DNA of 32,748 bases from Burkholderia latens. Its GTDB lineage: Bacteria > Pseudomonadota > Gammaproteobacteria > Burkholderiales > Burkholderiaceae. Under the pieces are notes generated by a model. It did no database searches and was not told the origin of the DNA. It saw only the letters and a program-made list of their open reading frames with translations. A program made the position numbers and the translations under genes. Position 1 is the first letter of the stretch, and every line of letters begins with the position of its first letter. This document shows, in pieces, positions 6,776-14,076 of this stretch. Location of the stretch: NCBI RefSeq assembly GCF_902499045.1, contig NZ_CABVPL010000066.1, positions 1 through 32,748 on the forward strand, given 5' to 3'.

Positions 6776-8401
6776 GTGACGCAATCCGTTGATTCCACTT
6801 CCCGTTTCCCCGTCGCGTCGTACCAGGACGTCCGCGCGCGCCTGCTGGCCCGCGACGAAATCGCGCTGATCGACGTGCGCGAGGAAGATCCGTACGCGCA
6901 GGGCCATCCGCTGTGGGCCGCCAACTTCCCGCTGTCGAAGCTCGAACTCGACGCGTGGACGCGCATTCCGCGCCGCGACACGCCGGTCGTCGTGTTCGGC
7001 GACGCAGGCGGCGAGGATCTCGCGCCGCGCGCGGCAGAGAAGCTCGCGCGGCTCGGCTATACCGACGTGCGGCTGCTCGACGGCGGCCTCGCCGGCTGGC
7101 TCGCCGCGGGCGGCGAGCTGTTCATCGACGTGAACGTGCCGAGCAAGGCGTTCGGCGAATGGGTCGAGGCCGAGCGCCATACGCCGTCGTTGTCCGCGCA
7201 GGAAGTGCAGGCGCTGATCGACGCGAAGGCCGACGTGGTGATCGTCGATGCGCGCCGCTTCGACGAATACCAGACGATGAACATCCCGACGTCGACGAGC
7301 GTGCCGGGCGCGGAGCTCGTGCTGCGCGTGCGCGCGCTCGCGCCGAATCCGGCCACGCAGGTCGTCGTGAATTGCGCGGGCCGCACGCGCAGCATCATCG
7401 GCACGCAATCGCTGATCAACGCGGGGCTGCCGAACCCGGTCGCCGCGCTGCGCAACGGGACGATCGGCTGGACGCTCGCAGGCCAGACGCTCGAGCACGG
7501 CGCCACGCGACGTTTTCCGGACGACATCGAACCCGCGCAGCGCGACGACGCGCGCCGCGCCGCACGCGCGGTGGCCGAGCGCGCGGGCGTGCCGCGCATC
7601 GCGCTCGAGGACGTCGCCACGCTGGAAGAGCCGGGCCGCACGCTGTACCGCTTCGACGTGCGCACGCCGGAGGAATACGAGGCCGGACATCTGCCGGGCT
7701 TCCTGAGCACGCCGGGCGGCCAGCTCGTGCAGGAGACCGACCATCACGCGGCCGTGCGCGGCGCGCGGATCGTGCTCGCCGACGACGACGGCGTGCGCGC
7801 GGACATGACCGCATCGTGGCTCGCGCAAATGGGCTGGGACGTGCGCGTGGTCGAGCCGGCCGGCGTGGCCGCGTTTACCGAGCGCGGCCAGCCGCCGCGC
7901 GACGTGCCGCCGGCGCCGCAGGTGGCGGAGGTGTCGCCCGCGACGCTCGCGGGCTGGCTGACGGAAGCCGCGGCGGGCGACATCGCGATCGTCGACGTGA
8001 CGGCGAGCGCGAACTACGTGAAGCGGCATATCCCCGGCGCGTGGTTCGCCGTGCGCGCGCAGTTGCGCGACGCGCTCGCGGCGATCCCGCCGGCGCGGCG
8101 CTACGTGTTCACGTGCGGCTCGAGCCTGCTCGCGCGGTTCGCCGCGGACGACGCGCGTGCGCTGCTGCCGGCTTCGGCCGCGGTCGCGGTGCTGGCGGGC
8201 GGCACGGCCGCGTGGATCGACGCGGGATTGCCGCTCGAGCATGGCGACACGCGTCTGGCGTCGCCGCGTATCGACCGCTACCGCCGGCCGTACGAAGGCA
8301 CCGACAATGCGGCCGCCGCGATGCAGGCGTATCTCGACTGGGAATACGGGCTGGTCGATCAGCTGAAGCGCGACGGCACGCATCACTTCCGCGTGATCTG
8401 A
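6776..8401 (+). CDS. Four-domain rhodanese-like sulfurtransferase
   Basis: Protein of 541 residues made of four rhodanese modules. Domain 1 spans about 12-115 (ALIDVREEDPYAQGHP, LLDGGLAGWLAAGG) and lacks the loop cysteine (VVVFGDAGGE). Domain 2, about 138-245, has C200 in VVNCAGRTRS, a good active-site loop. Domain 3, about 275-365, is degenerate (IVLADDDGVRAD). Domain 4, about 385-490, has C447 in VFTCGSSLLA, followed by AVLAGGTAAWIDAGLP. So two of four modules could carry a persulfide. The GTG at 6776 is the best start, since the upstream in-frame ATG at 6656 gives a low-complexity leader. It follows the thiol dioxygenase by 116 bp on the same strand, suggesting it handles sulfite or persulfide sulfur released from the sulfinate. 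Fold is firm; reaction is inferred. Confidence 0.88.
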   Translation: MTQSVDSTSRFPVASYQDVRARLLARDEIALIDVREEDPYAQGHPLWAANFPLSKLELDAWTRIPRRDTPVVVFGDAGGEDLAPRAAEKLARLGYTDVRLLDGGLAGWLAAGGELFIDVNVPSKAFGEWVEAERHTPSLSAQEVQALIDAKADVVIVDARRFDEYQTMNIPTSTSVPGAELVLRVRALAPNPATQVVVNCAGRTRSIIGTQSLINAGLPNPVAALRNGTIGWTLAGQTLEHGATRRFPDDIEPAQRDDARRAARAVAERAGVPRIALEDVATLEEPGRTLYRFDVRTPEEYEAGHLPGFLSTPGGQLVQETDHHAAVRGARIVLADDDGVRADMTASWLAQMGWDVRVVEPAGVAAFTERGQPPRDVPPAPQVAEVSPATLAGWLTEAAAGDIAIVDVTASANYVKRHIPGAWFAVRAQLRDALAAIPPARRYVFTCGSSLLARFAADDARALLPASAAVAVLAGGTAAWIDAGLPLEHGDTRLASPRIDRYRRPYEGTDNAAAAMQAYLDWEYGLVDQLKRDGTHHFRVI

Positions 8402-8411
8402 GGAGCCGGGC

Positions 8412-8462
8412 GCGGCAACCGGCGCGCGCACGCCTTGACATGTGCCGCGTGCCGGTTGCCGC
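8412..8462. terminator. Long hairpin between convergent genes, likely bidirectional terminator
   Basis: GCGGCAACCGGC at 8412-8423 and its exact reverse complement at 8451-8462 form a perfect 12-bp stem, extended inward by further pairs including GCAC (8428-8431) with GTGC (8442-8445). It lies between the stop codons of the rhodanese and the phosphodiesterase. There is no T-tract on either side, so a classic intrinsic terminator is not certain. Confidence 0.6.
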
Positions 8463-8474
8463 ACGTTCGGCGCG

Positions 8475-9620
8475 TTAGCGCTTGAACGTATCCACGGCCG
8501 TGCGGCTCACGGCCGGATCGTCGGTGAAGAAGCCGTCGATTCCCGCGCGCAGGTACGCGTGGATCTCTCGCACCGAGCCGGCGGTATTGCGCGTGGCCGG
8601 CGTGCCGCCGTCCGTCAGCGACGCGGGCAGGAAGTTGTTCTCCGGCCGGAACGTGTACGGATGCACGACGAGGCCAGCCTCGTGCGCATAGCGCACGTAC
8701 TGCGTCGGCTGCTGCAGCGTGCCGTCCGCGGCCACCGCGATGATCGACGTCTTGTACGGGCCGACGCCGTTCGCATAGGACGCGATCTCGCGCATTCCGT
8801 CGCGCGTCGACAGGTCGCCGTAGGTGCGCTGGTCGTTCGCCTTCACGAAGTCGTACGGCCGCTGGCCGGCTTCGTCCATCAACTGCACGAGCTTCCAGTT
8901 CGGCTGGCTCGACTTGATCCGGTTGCGGATCGTCTTCAGGTTCGCGACTTCGAACGACTGGATGTAGACGGTCGCCGTGCGCGCCGTGTACGGATCCTTC
9001 AGCAGCGCGTCGACGAGACGATCCTCGAGCGGCAGGCCGATCGACTGGAAGTAGGTTGGATGCTTGGTTTCCGGATACAGGTGGATCGTGCGGCCGGTCT
9101 GCGCGGACATCTGTTTCGCGAGCGCGACGATCTCGTCGAAAGTCGGGATCTCGAACTGATCGTTGTACGCGGTGTTCGCCGGGCGGATCTGCGGAATGCG
9201 CTCGCGCGCCCGCAGCGTCTTCAGCTCGGCGAGCGTGAAGTCCTCGGTGAACCAGCCGGTCAGCTGCGTGCCGTCGATCGTCTTGGTCGCCTTGCGGCTC
9301 GCGAACTGCGGCAGCGTCGCTACGTTCGTCGTGCCCGAGATTTCGTTCTCGTGGCGCGCGACGAGCACGCCGTCGCGGGTCGCGACGAGGTCCGGCTCGA
9401 TCACGTCGGCGCCGTCCTCGATCGCCTTGCGGTACGACGCGAGCGTGTGCTCGGGGCGCAGCGCGCTCGCGCCGCGATGGCCGACCACCTGGACCTTCGC
9501 GGCGATCGGCTGCGTGGGATCGGTCGCCTTGACATCGTCGCCGCCGCAGGCGGCAAGCAGGACGGCGCCGGCACAGGCAAATGGGATGCAGCGCAGGGCG
9601 CTCGGACGCGTGAAGAGCAT
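8475..9620 (-). CDS. glpQ: Glycerophosphodiester phosphodiesterase, lipoprotein
   Basis: Protein of 381 residues in the GlpQ/GDPD family, which hydrolyses glycerophosphodiesters to glycerol-3-phosphate and an alcohol. The N-terminus is a lipoprotein signal with LLAAC and the lipidated cysteine at residue 25, so it should sit on the periplasmic side of a membrane. Catalytic and metal residues are visible: GHRGASALRPEHT (H48, R49), EPDLVATRDGVLVARH (E75, D77, H90) and the late IDGFFTDDP. The length is slightly above E. coli GlpQ. The start at 9620 was picked because the signal peptide begins there; upstream codons are not protein-like. It stands alone, convergent with the rhodanese gene. The symbol is by family, since several paralogues exist in Burkholderia. 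Confidence 0.9.
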   Translation of the reverse strand: MLFTRPSALRCIPFACAGAVLLAACGGDDVKATDPTQPIAAKVQVVGHRGASALRPEHTLASYRKAIEDGADVIEPDLVATRDGVLVARHENEISGTTNVATLPQFASRKATKTIDGTQLTGWFTEDFTLAELKTLRARERIPQIRPANTAYNDQFEIPTFDEIVALAKQMSAQTGRTIHLYPETKHPTYFQSIGLPLEDRLVDALLKDPYTARTATVYIQSFEVANLKTIRNRIKSSQPNWKLVQLMDEAGQRPYDFVKANDQRTYGDLSTRDGMREIASYANGVGPYKTSIIAVAADGTLQQPTQYVRYAHEAGLVVHPYTFRPENNFLPASLTDGGTPATRNTAGSVREIHAYLRAGIDGFFTDDPAVSRTAVDTFKR

Positions 9621-9998
9621 GTCGGTGAACCTTCGAACGGAAGTCGGTGAAAGGGCGCGCGACCCGGCGGCGCGCGCGCGGAAGGCAGCCGGACGGGATC
9701 GAACGGGACGGGATCGTCGCACTCGATCATTACATATGTATTACCGATGCCTTTCCGTTTCGTTTTGGTGTGCAAGCGTGCCACCGCGCGCGACCGGCCG
9801 CCGCGCGCCGCGGTGCTCCGGCACGATCCGGCCCCTCGCCGGGAGCCGGCGCGGCGGATGCACTAAACTTGCGGGACTTTTGCATCGCCGCGCCGGGCCG
9901 ACGCCCGCCCGCGCACGGCGAGGCGGCGACTCGCGGGCCGGCGCGGGCGCCCGGCGCCCGTGTGCGCCGGGGCCGCGCCGGCCGATTTTTACCGACCC
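9621..9998. other. Intergenic region between divergent glpQ-like and squalene synthase genes
   Basis: This 378-bp stretch should contain both promoters. The only eye-catching element is a perfect palindrome TACATATGTA at 9731-9740 in a short AT-rich patch, which could be a -10 region or operator for the minus-strand gene. I see no Pho box and no gene that looks real. Confidence 0.4.
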
Positions 9999-11048
9999 AT
10001 GACGACTCATACCGATTCCGCGTACCTGCTCGGCGACCTGCTGAAGAACGTTTCCCGCTCCTTCTACCTGACGCTGCGCGTGCTGCCCGACGGCATGCGC
10101 GACCCGGTCGGCCTGGCCTACCTGCTCGCGCGCGCGGCCGACACGATCGCCGACACGGCGCTCGTGGCGCCCGATCGCCGTGCGGCGCTGCTGACCGACC
10201 TGCGCGACGAGATCGAGCGGCTGGGCGACGGCGCGGCGCTGTCGCGCGCGCTCGAGGACGTCACGCGGATGCAGACGGATTCGCACGAGCACGTGCTGCT
10301 CGGCTCGATGGAACCGATGCTCGCGCTGCTGCGCGCGCAGCCGGAAGCGGACCGCGCGTCGATCCGCAAGGTTGTCGCGACGCTGACGTCGGGAATGGAA
10401 TTCGACCTGCGCACGTTCCCGGACGAACAGTCGGGGCAGGTCGCGTCGCTGCCGACCCGCGACGTGCTCGATCGCTACACGTATCTGGTCGCCGGCTGCG
10501 TCGGCGAGTTCTGGACCGACATGACGGGCGTGCATACGCGGGCCGCGCGCGGCTGGGACCTCGCCGACATGCGGGACAAGGGCATCCGCTTCGGCAAGGC
10601 GCTGCAGATGACCAACATCCTGCGCGACTGCGCGAAGGATCTTCGGATCGGCCGCTGCTACCTGCCGGACGACGTGCTGGCCGCACACAGGGTCAGCGTT
10701 GCCGAGCTGATGTCGCCGGACGCGTCGGCGCGCGCGCGCGGCGTGCTGGCCGACCTGCTGCGCGTGGCGCTCGATCAATATCGCGATGCGTGCCGGTACA
10801 CGCTCGCGATTCCGCGCCGCTTCGTACGGCTGCGGCTCGCATGCCTGTGGCCGATCATGATCGGGCTGGAAACCCTCGAACTGCTTGCAGGCCACGACGC
10901 ATGGCTGGATCCGGCCCGGCCCGCGAAGGTGCCGCGCAAGCGTATCTACGGAATCATGGCGTCGTCGCTCGCGCTCGTCGGCTCGAACGCGGCGATCCGT
11001 GCGCGGATGAGCGCATTGATCGACGCGGTGAACGTGCGGATTGCGTAA
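9999..11048 (+). CDS. Squalene/phytoene synthase family protein
   Basis: Prenyl-diphosphate condensing enzyme of 349 residues, close to the normal squalene synthase length. Both aspartate-rich motifs are present: RAADTIAD (residues 45-52, D48 and D52) and TNILRDCAKD (205-214, D210 and D214), followed by the conserved GRCYLPDD. FGKALQMTNILRD and SRSFYLTLRVLP are also typical. The C-terminus has hydrophobic stretches (LRLACLWPIMIGLETLELL, and MASSLALVG near the end), as in membrane-bound forms. It would join two farnesyl diphosphates to squalene or presqualene diphosphate, or make a carotenoid precursor. No hopanoid or carotenoid partner gene is adjacent, so the product is uncertain. The start at 9999 fits the family N-terminus, although no clear ribosome site precedes it. 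Confidence 0.9.
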   Translation: MTTHTDSAYLLGDLLKNVSRSFYLTLRVLPDGMRDPVGLAYLLARAADTIADTALVAPDRRAALLTDLRDEIERLGDGAALSRALEDVTRMQTDSHEHVLLGSMEPMLALLRAQPEADRASIRKVVATLTSGMEFDLRTFPDEQSGQVASLPTRDVLDRYTYLVAGCVGEFWTDMTGVHTRAARGWDLADMRDKGIRFGKALQMTNILRDCAKDLRIGRCYLPDDVLAAHRVSVAELMSPDASARARGVLADLLRVALDQYRDACRYTLAIPRRFVRLRLACLWPIMIGLETLELLAGHDAWLDPARPAKVPRKRIYGIMASSLALVGSNAAIRARMSALIDAVNVRIA

Positions 11049-11078
11049 CCGGCCGTGCGCCGAGTCGCGCCGAACGAT

Positions 11079-11099
11079 GCCGGCGCGACAGGCGCCGGC
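11079..11099 (+). terminator. Possible terminator after squalene synthase gene
   Basis: GCCGGCGC (11079-11086) and GCGCCGGC (11092-11099) form a perfect 8-bp stem with a five-base loop, 30 bp after the stop codon. No run of T follows, so termination strength is uncertain. Confidence 0.45.
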
Positions 11100-11558
11100 T
11101 TCGCCGCTTGCCCTTCGGCCTGCGTTCGGGGGCCGCTTCTGTCCGATTCCCGCCACAGGTACTGAAACGTTTTCACGATTTCGTTCCCCGAAACGTGGGT
11201 GTCATGAATGTCGGCGATCCTGCGCGGCGGCGTGAACCGCGGCACCCGCCGCCGACACGCACTCGTAAGAAGGTTCGTGCCGAAGGCGTCTGACGACATC
11301 GGGCGGTCGTGATGCACCAGTAAAAATGTAAAGCTAGGGTTTTCACCGGGAAATGCCGGAGACGCCCGCCGCGTAAGCGTTTTCAGGTGTCTTGTAACCG
11401 TTTGGTGAACCCCTGCGTTGCGTCGATCATACGATGACCGACTGCGCATATTGGGAAACGGTTGGTAATCCGTCAGAATCGCACCGGCATGTACTCGCAC
11501 ATGTGTCAGTCATAAAACCACACCAGAAAAGAAATCATTCTTTGAGGACGGAGAATCA
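11100..11558 (+). promoter_or_regulatory. Porin leader and promoter region
   Basis: This roughly 460-bp upstream region of the porin gene holds no believable gene and is richer in A/T than its surroundings. A candidate sigma-70 promoter is TTGGGA (11451-11456), 17 bp, CAGAAT (11474-11479). An inverted pair AACCGTTT (11396-11403) / AAACGGTT (11456-11463) brackets 52 bp and its right arm overlaps the -35. GTTTTCA appears three times upstream (near 11168, 11338 and 11379). The 5' leader has an inverted repeat CATGT / ACATG (11488-11503) and a ribosome site GAGGACGGAG before the ATG. Confidence 0.4.
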
Positions 11559-12773
11559 ATGAAAAAGCGCGTCGCTTTCGCCATGACGGCAGTCGGTCTC
11601 GCAGCCGCTACCGCCGCCCACGCCCAGAGCAGCGTGACCCTGTACGGTATCGTCGACAACGGTATCGCCTGGCAGAACAATTCGTCTGCAGTCGGCGCAA
11701 CGACGGGTGGTCACTCGAAGGTGCAGATGTCCACCGGCGTGTGGGCTGGCAGCCGCTTCGGCCTGAAGGGCAGCGAAGATCTGGGCGGCGGCACGAAGGC
11801 GATTTTCCAGTTGGAAGCCGGCGTCAACACGGCTAACGGCTCGTCGCAGTGGACCAACGGCATCTTCACGCGCCAGGCATGGGTCGGTCTGACCAACGCC
11901 ACGTACGGTACGCTGACGGCCGGCCGCCAGTACACCGCGTACTACACGCTGCTGTCGCCGTACAGCCCGACGACTTGGCTGACCGGTTACTACGGCGCAC
12001 ACCCGGGCGATATCGATTCGCTGGATACGAGCTACCGCGCGAACAACTCGCTCGTCTACATGTCGCCGAAGTTCTACGGCTTCACGGTCGGCGGTTCGTA
12101 CTCGTTCGGCGGTGTCGCAGGCGCGACGAACCGCGGCTCGACGTGGAGCGCGGCGATCCAGTACCTGAACGGCCCGGCAGGCATCGCCGTCGGCTATCAG
12201 CGCATCAACAACTCGACGCTCGGCGGCGGTGTGTGGGGCGCGAACTCGACCGCGCAGAACGGTCTGGACGCGAGCGGCAACGGTGCGGAACAGGCCGTGT
12301 CGTCGATCAACAACGGCTACAAGACGGCGCAGTCGCAACAGCGCGTCGCAGTGACGGCCGGCTACCAGTTCACGCCGTCGTGGGACATTTCGGCGTCGTA
12401 CTCGAACGTTCAGTACATCCCGGGCGTGGGCTCGTCGTTCCGCAACACGGCGATCTTCAACACGGCTGGCGCCGTGCTGCACTGGAAGGCATCGGCTCAG
12501 TGGGACTTCGCGGCAGGCTACTCGTACACGCGTGCGACCGAGTCGAACGGCATCTCGAGCTCGGCCAAGTACCATCAGGTCACGCTGTCGCAGTACTACA
12601 GCCTGTCGAAGCGCACGGGCCTGTACGCAGTTGAGGCGTACCAGCACGCGAGCGGCAACACGCTCAACGGCGCGTCGGTCATCGCAGCGACCACGTCGAT
12701 CGGCGATGGCGTCGGCGCAGGTTCGAAGCAGAACCAGATCGGCCTCGGCGTCGGCCTGATCCACCGCTTCTGA
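11559..12773 (+). CDS. Outer-membrane porin, OmpC family of Burkholderiales
   Basis: Protein of 404 residues, a 16-stranded general porin by family. The signal peptide is residues 1-22, cleaved after AHA before QSSVTLYGIVDNG, the standard mature start of Burkholderia porins. Other marks are GVWAGSRFGLKGSEDLGGG, TRQAWVGLTNATYGTLTAGRQY and a C-terminal beta-signal ending in F (GLIHRF). It would form a trimer in the outer membrane for passive entry of small hydrophilic solutes. Codon choice is more restricted than in its neighbours and many third positions differ from the general extreme GC, as expected for a highly expressed gene. A long leader upstream and a strong terminator downstream make it a single-gene transcript. 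Confidence 0.95.
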   Translation: MKKRVAFAMTAVGLAAATAAHAQSSVTLYGIVDNGIAWQNNSSAVGATTGGHSKVQMSTGVWAGSRFGLKGSEDLGGGTKAIFQLEAGVNTANGSSQWTNGIFTRQAWVGLTNATYGTLTAGRQYTAYYTLLSPYSPTTWLTGYYGAHPGDIDSLDTSYRANNSLVYMSPKFYGFTVGGSYSFGGVAGATNRGSTWSAAIQYLNGPAGIAVGYQRINNSTLGGGVWGANSTAQNGLDASGNGAEQAVSSINNGYKTAQSQQRVAVTAGYQFTPSWDISASYSNVQYIPGVGSSFRNTAIFNTAGAVLHWKASAQWDFAAGYSYTRATESNGISSSAKYHQVTLSQYYSLSKRTGLYAVEAYQHASGNTLNGASVIAATTSIGDGVGAGSKQNQIGLGVGLIHRF

Positions 12774-12818
12774 TGTCGCGCGGCGCGCGAGCGCCGCTTA
12801 CGGCATGTGGTACCCAAG

Positions 12819-12842
12819 AACCGGCCTTCGGGCCGGTTTTTT
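12819..12842 (+). terminator. Intrinsic terminator of the porin gene
   Basis: AACCGGCC (12819-12826), the stable TTCG tetraloop, GGCCGGTT (12831-12838), then four further T residues. A textbook rho-independent terminator 45 bp after the porin stop. Confidence 0.93.
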
Positions 12843-13106
12843 CATGGGCGGCTCGCTTTGCATTCCTGATGGATGTCTACGGGTTTCGCTGCGGAGCGGC
12901 GAGGCGGGGCTCCACAGCCGCGGAGCCGTCCCGTTCGTCACTGGTCGGCGGAATGCGTCGTCCCAGCCCCGCGAGGCCGAATGTCGCGAGCGGCTAGTGG
13001 GGAATCCGAAGCGGAGCCGCCGCGCGCGGCCGTTCAGGCAGCCGCACGGCACGGGCGCTGCAACGCGGGCGCGTACCCCGTCACGGTACGCGCTGCTCAC
13101 GCATCG

Positions 13107-13532
13107 TTACTGATCGACCGCGGACTTCAGCGGATCGTGTTCGCCCGTGAGCCCGAACACGACGAGTTGCGCGGGCTCGGTCGCGCTCGCATTGCGCGAC
13201 ACCTGGTGGCGCGAGCCGGGCGGCTCGTACCAGCCTTCGCCGGCACGATAGCGGCGCACGGGGCCGCCGTTCACCTGCGACAGCACTTGCCCCTTCGACA
13301 CGACCGCGAACACCGAGCCGAGGTGCCGGTGCGGCTCGGACGCCTGGCCGGGCGCATAGTCGACCGTCGCGACGACGGCGAGCTTGCCGGGCGCCTCGGG
13401 CACGGGCTGCCGCATGATCGCGTGCACGTTGCCACCGGCGTCGTGCGCATCGGCTGCCGCCGGCAGCGCGGCGCCGAGCGCGAGCGGCGCGCACGCCAGC
13501 GCGCGGCAGAGCGTGGAGCGGGCGCGCATCAT
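13107..13532 (-). CDS. Exported cupin-domain protein
   Basis: Small protein of 141 residues with a signal peptide (hydrophobic 10-27, likely cleavage near AADA) and one cupin barrel. The first cupin motif is visible as PGQASEPHRHLGSVF with H68 and H70; the second has PPGSRHQV with H109. The Glu usually found in motif 1 is absent, so metal binding may be by three histidines. Two adjacent ATG codons (13532 and 13529) could start it; AAGGA lies upstream. It begins 10 bp after the AhpD-like gene, so the two form an operon. Cupins of this kind bind small molecules or metals, and the enzyme activity, if any, is unknown. Confidence 0.82.
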   Translation of the reverse strand: MMRARSTLCRALACAPLALGAALPAAADAHDAGGNVHAIMRQPVPEAPGKLAVVATVDYAPGQASEPHRHLGSVFAVVSKGQVLSQVNGGPVRRYRAGEGWYEPPGSRHQVSRNASATEPAQLVVFGLTGEHDPLKSAVDQ

Positions 13533-13542
13533 CGTCGCGTCC

Positions 13543-13980
13543 TTACTCGGGCATCTTGCGGAATGCGATCGCGAAGCGGTTCCACGCGTTGATCGTCGCG
13601 ATCAGCAGCGATAGGTCGAACAGCTCTTCGTCGCTGAAGTGGGGCTTCACCGCTTCCCACACGGCATCGGGCACGTGGTTGTCGGCGATGAGCGTCAGCG
13701 CCTCAGTCCATTCGAGCGCCGCGCGTTCGCGTTCGGTGAAGAACGGCGTTTCGCGCCACGCGACGACGGTCGCGAGACGGCGGTCGGTCTCGCCGCCCTT
13801 GCGTGCATCGGCGGTGTGCATGTCGACGCAGAACGCGCAGCCGTTGATCTGCGACGCGCGCAACCGGACGAGTTCGGCGAGCGGCTTCTCGATCGAGCTC
13901 TTCGCGAGGAATTCCTCGGCGTTGCGCATCACCTTGATCGCGTTCGGGCTGGCGGAATAGAAGTTCAGGCGCGGTTGCAT
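13543..13980 (-). CDS. Carboxymuconolactone decarboxylase / AhpD-like protein
   Basis: Protein of 145 residues in the AhpD-like, carboxymuconolactone-decarboxylase fold. The peroxidase-type motif is complete: E36 (LAELVRLRAS), C48 and C51 (NGCAFCVDMH) and H55. This is the redox-active CxxC version, so alkylhydroperoxidase-like chemistry is more likely than lactone decarboxylation. The start at 13980 has GAGGA upstream and gives the common MQPRLNFYSASP N-terminus. The exported cupin follows 10 bp downstream, and a MocR-type regulator gene lies 96 bp upstream on the same strand. In the gap is an inverted repeat that may be that regulator's site. Its electron donor and true substrate are unknown. 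Confidence 0.9.
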   Translation of the reverse strand: MQPRLNFYSASPNAIKVMRNAEEFLAKSSIEKPLAELVRLRASQINGCAFCVDMHTADARKGGETDRRLATVVAWRETPFFTERERAALEWTEALTLIADNHVPDAVWEAVKPHFSDEELFDLSLLIATINAWNRFAIAFRKMPE

Positions 13981-14033
13981 GGCGTGGTCCTCGTTCCGGT
14001 TGGTGCGCACGGCGGCGCGACAGGACCCACTTT

Positions 14034-14054
14034 AAGCATCCGACTGGACTGCTT
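14034..14054. promoter_or_regulatory. Inverted repeat upstream of the AhpD-like gene
   Basis: AAGCA (14034-14038) and TGCTT (14050-14054) flank 11 bases. The repeat lies in the 96-bp gap between the MocR-type gene and the AhpD-like gene. On the minus strand it overlaps a weak promoter-like pair TTCAAG, 17 bp, TAAAGT. Candidate regulator site; not proven. Confidence 0.4.
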
Positions 14055-14076
14055 GAATGGCCAATTTCGGGAAAAT

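Noticed and set aside
12843-13106. Small frames between the porin terminator and the cupin gene
   Set aside because: Arg-rich products without ribosome sites; the stretch is most likely non-coding.
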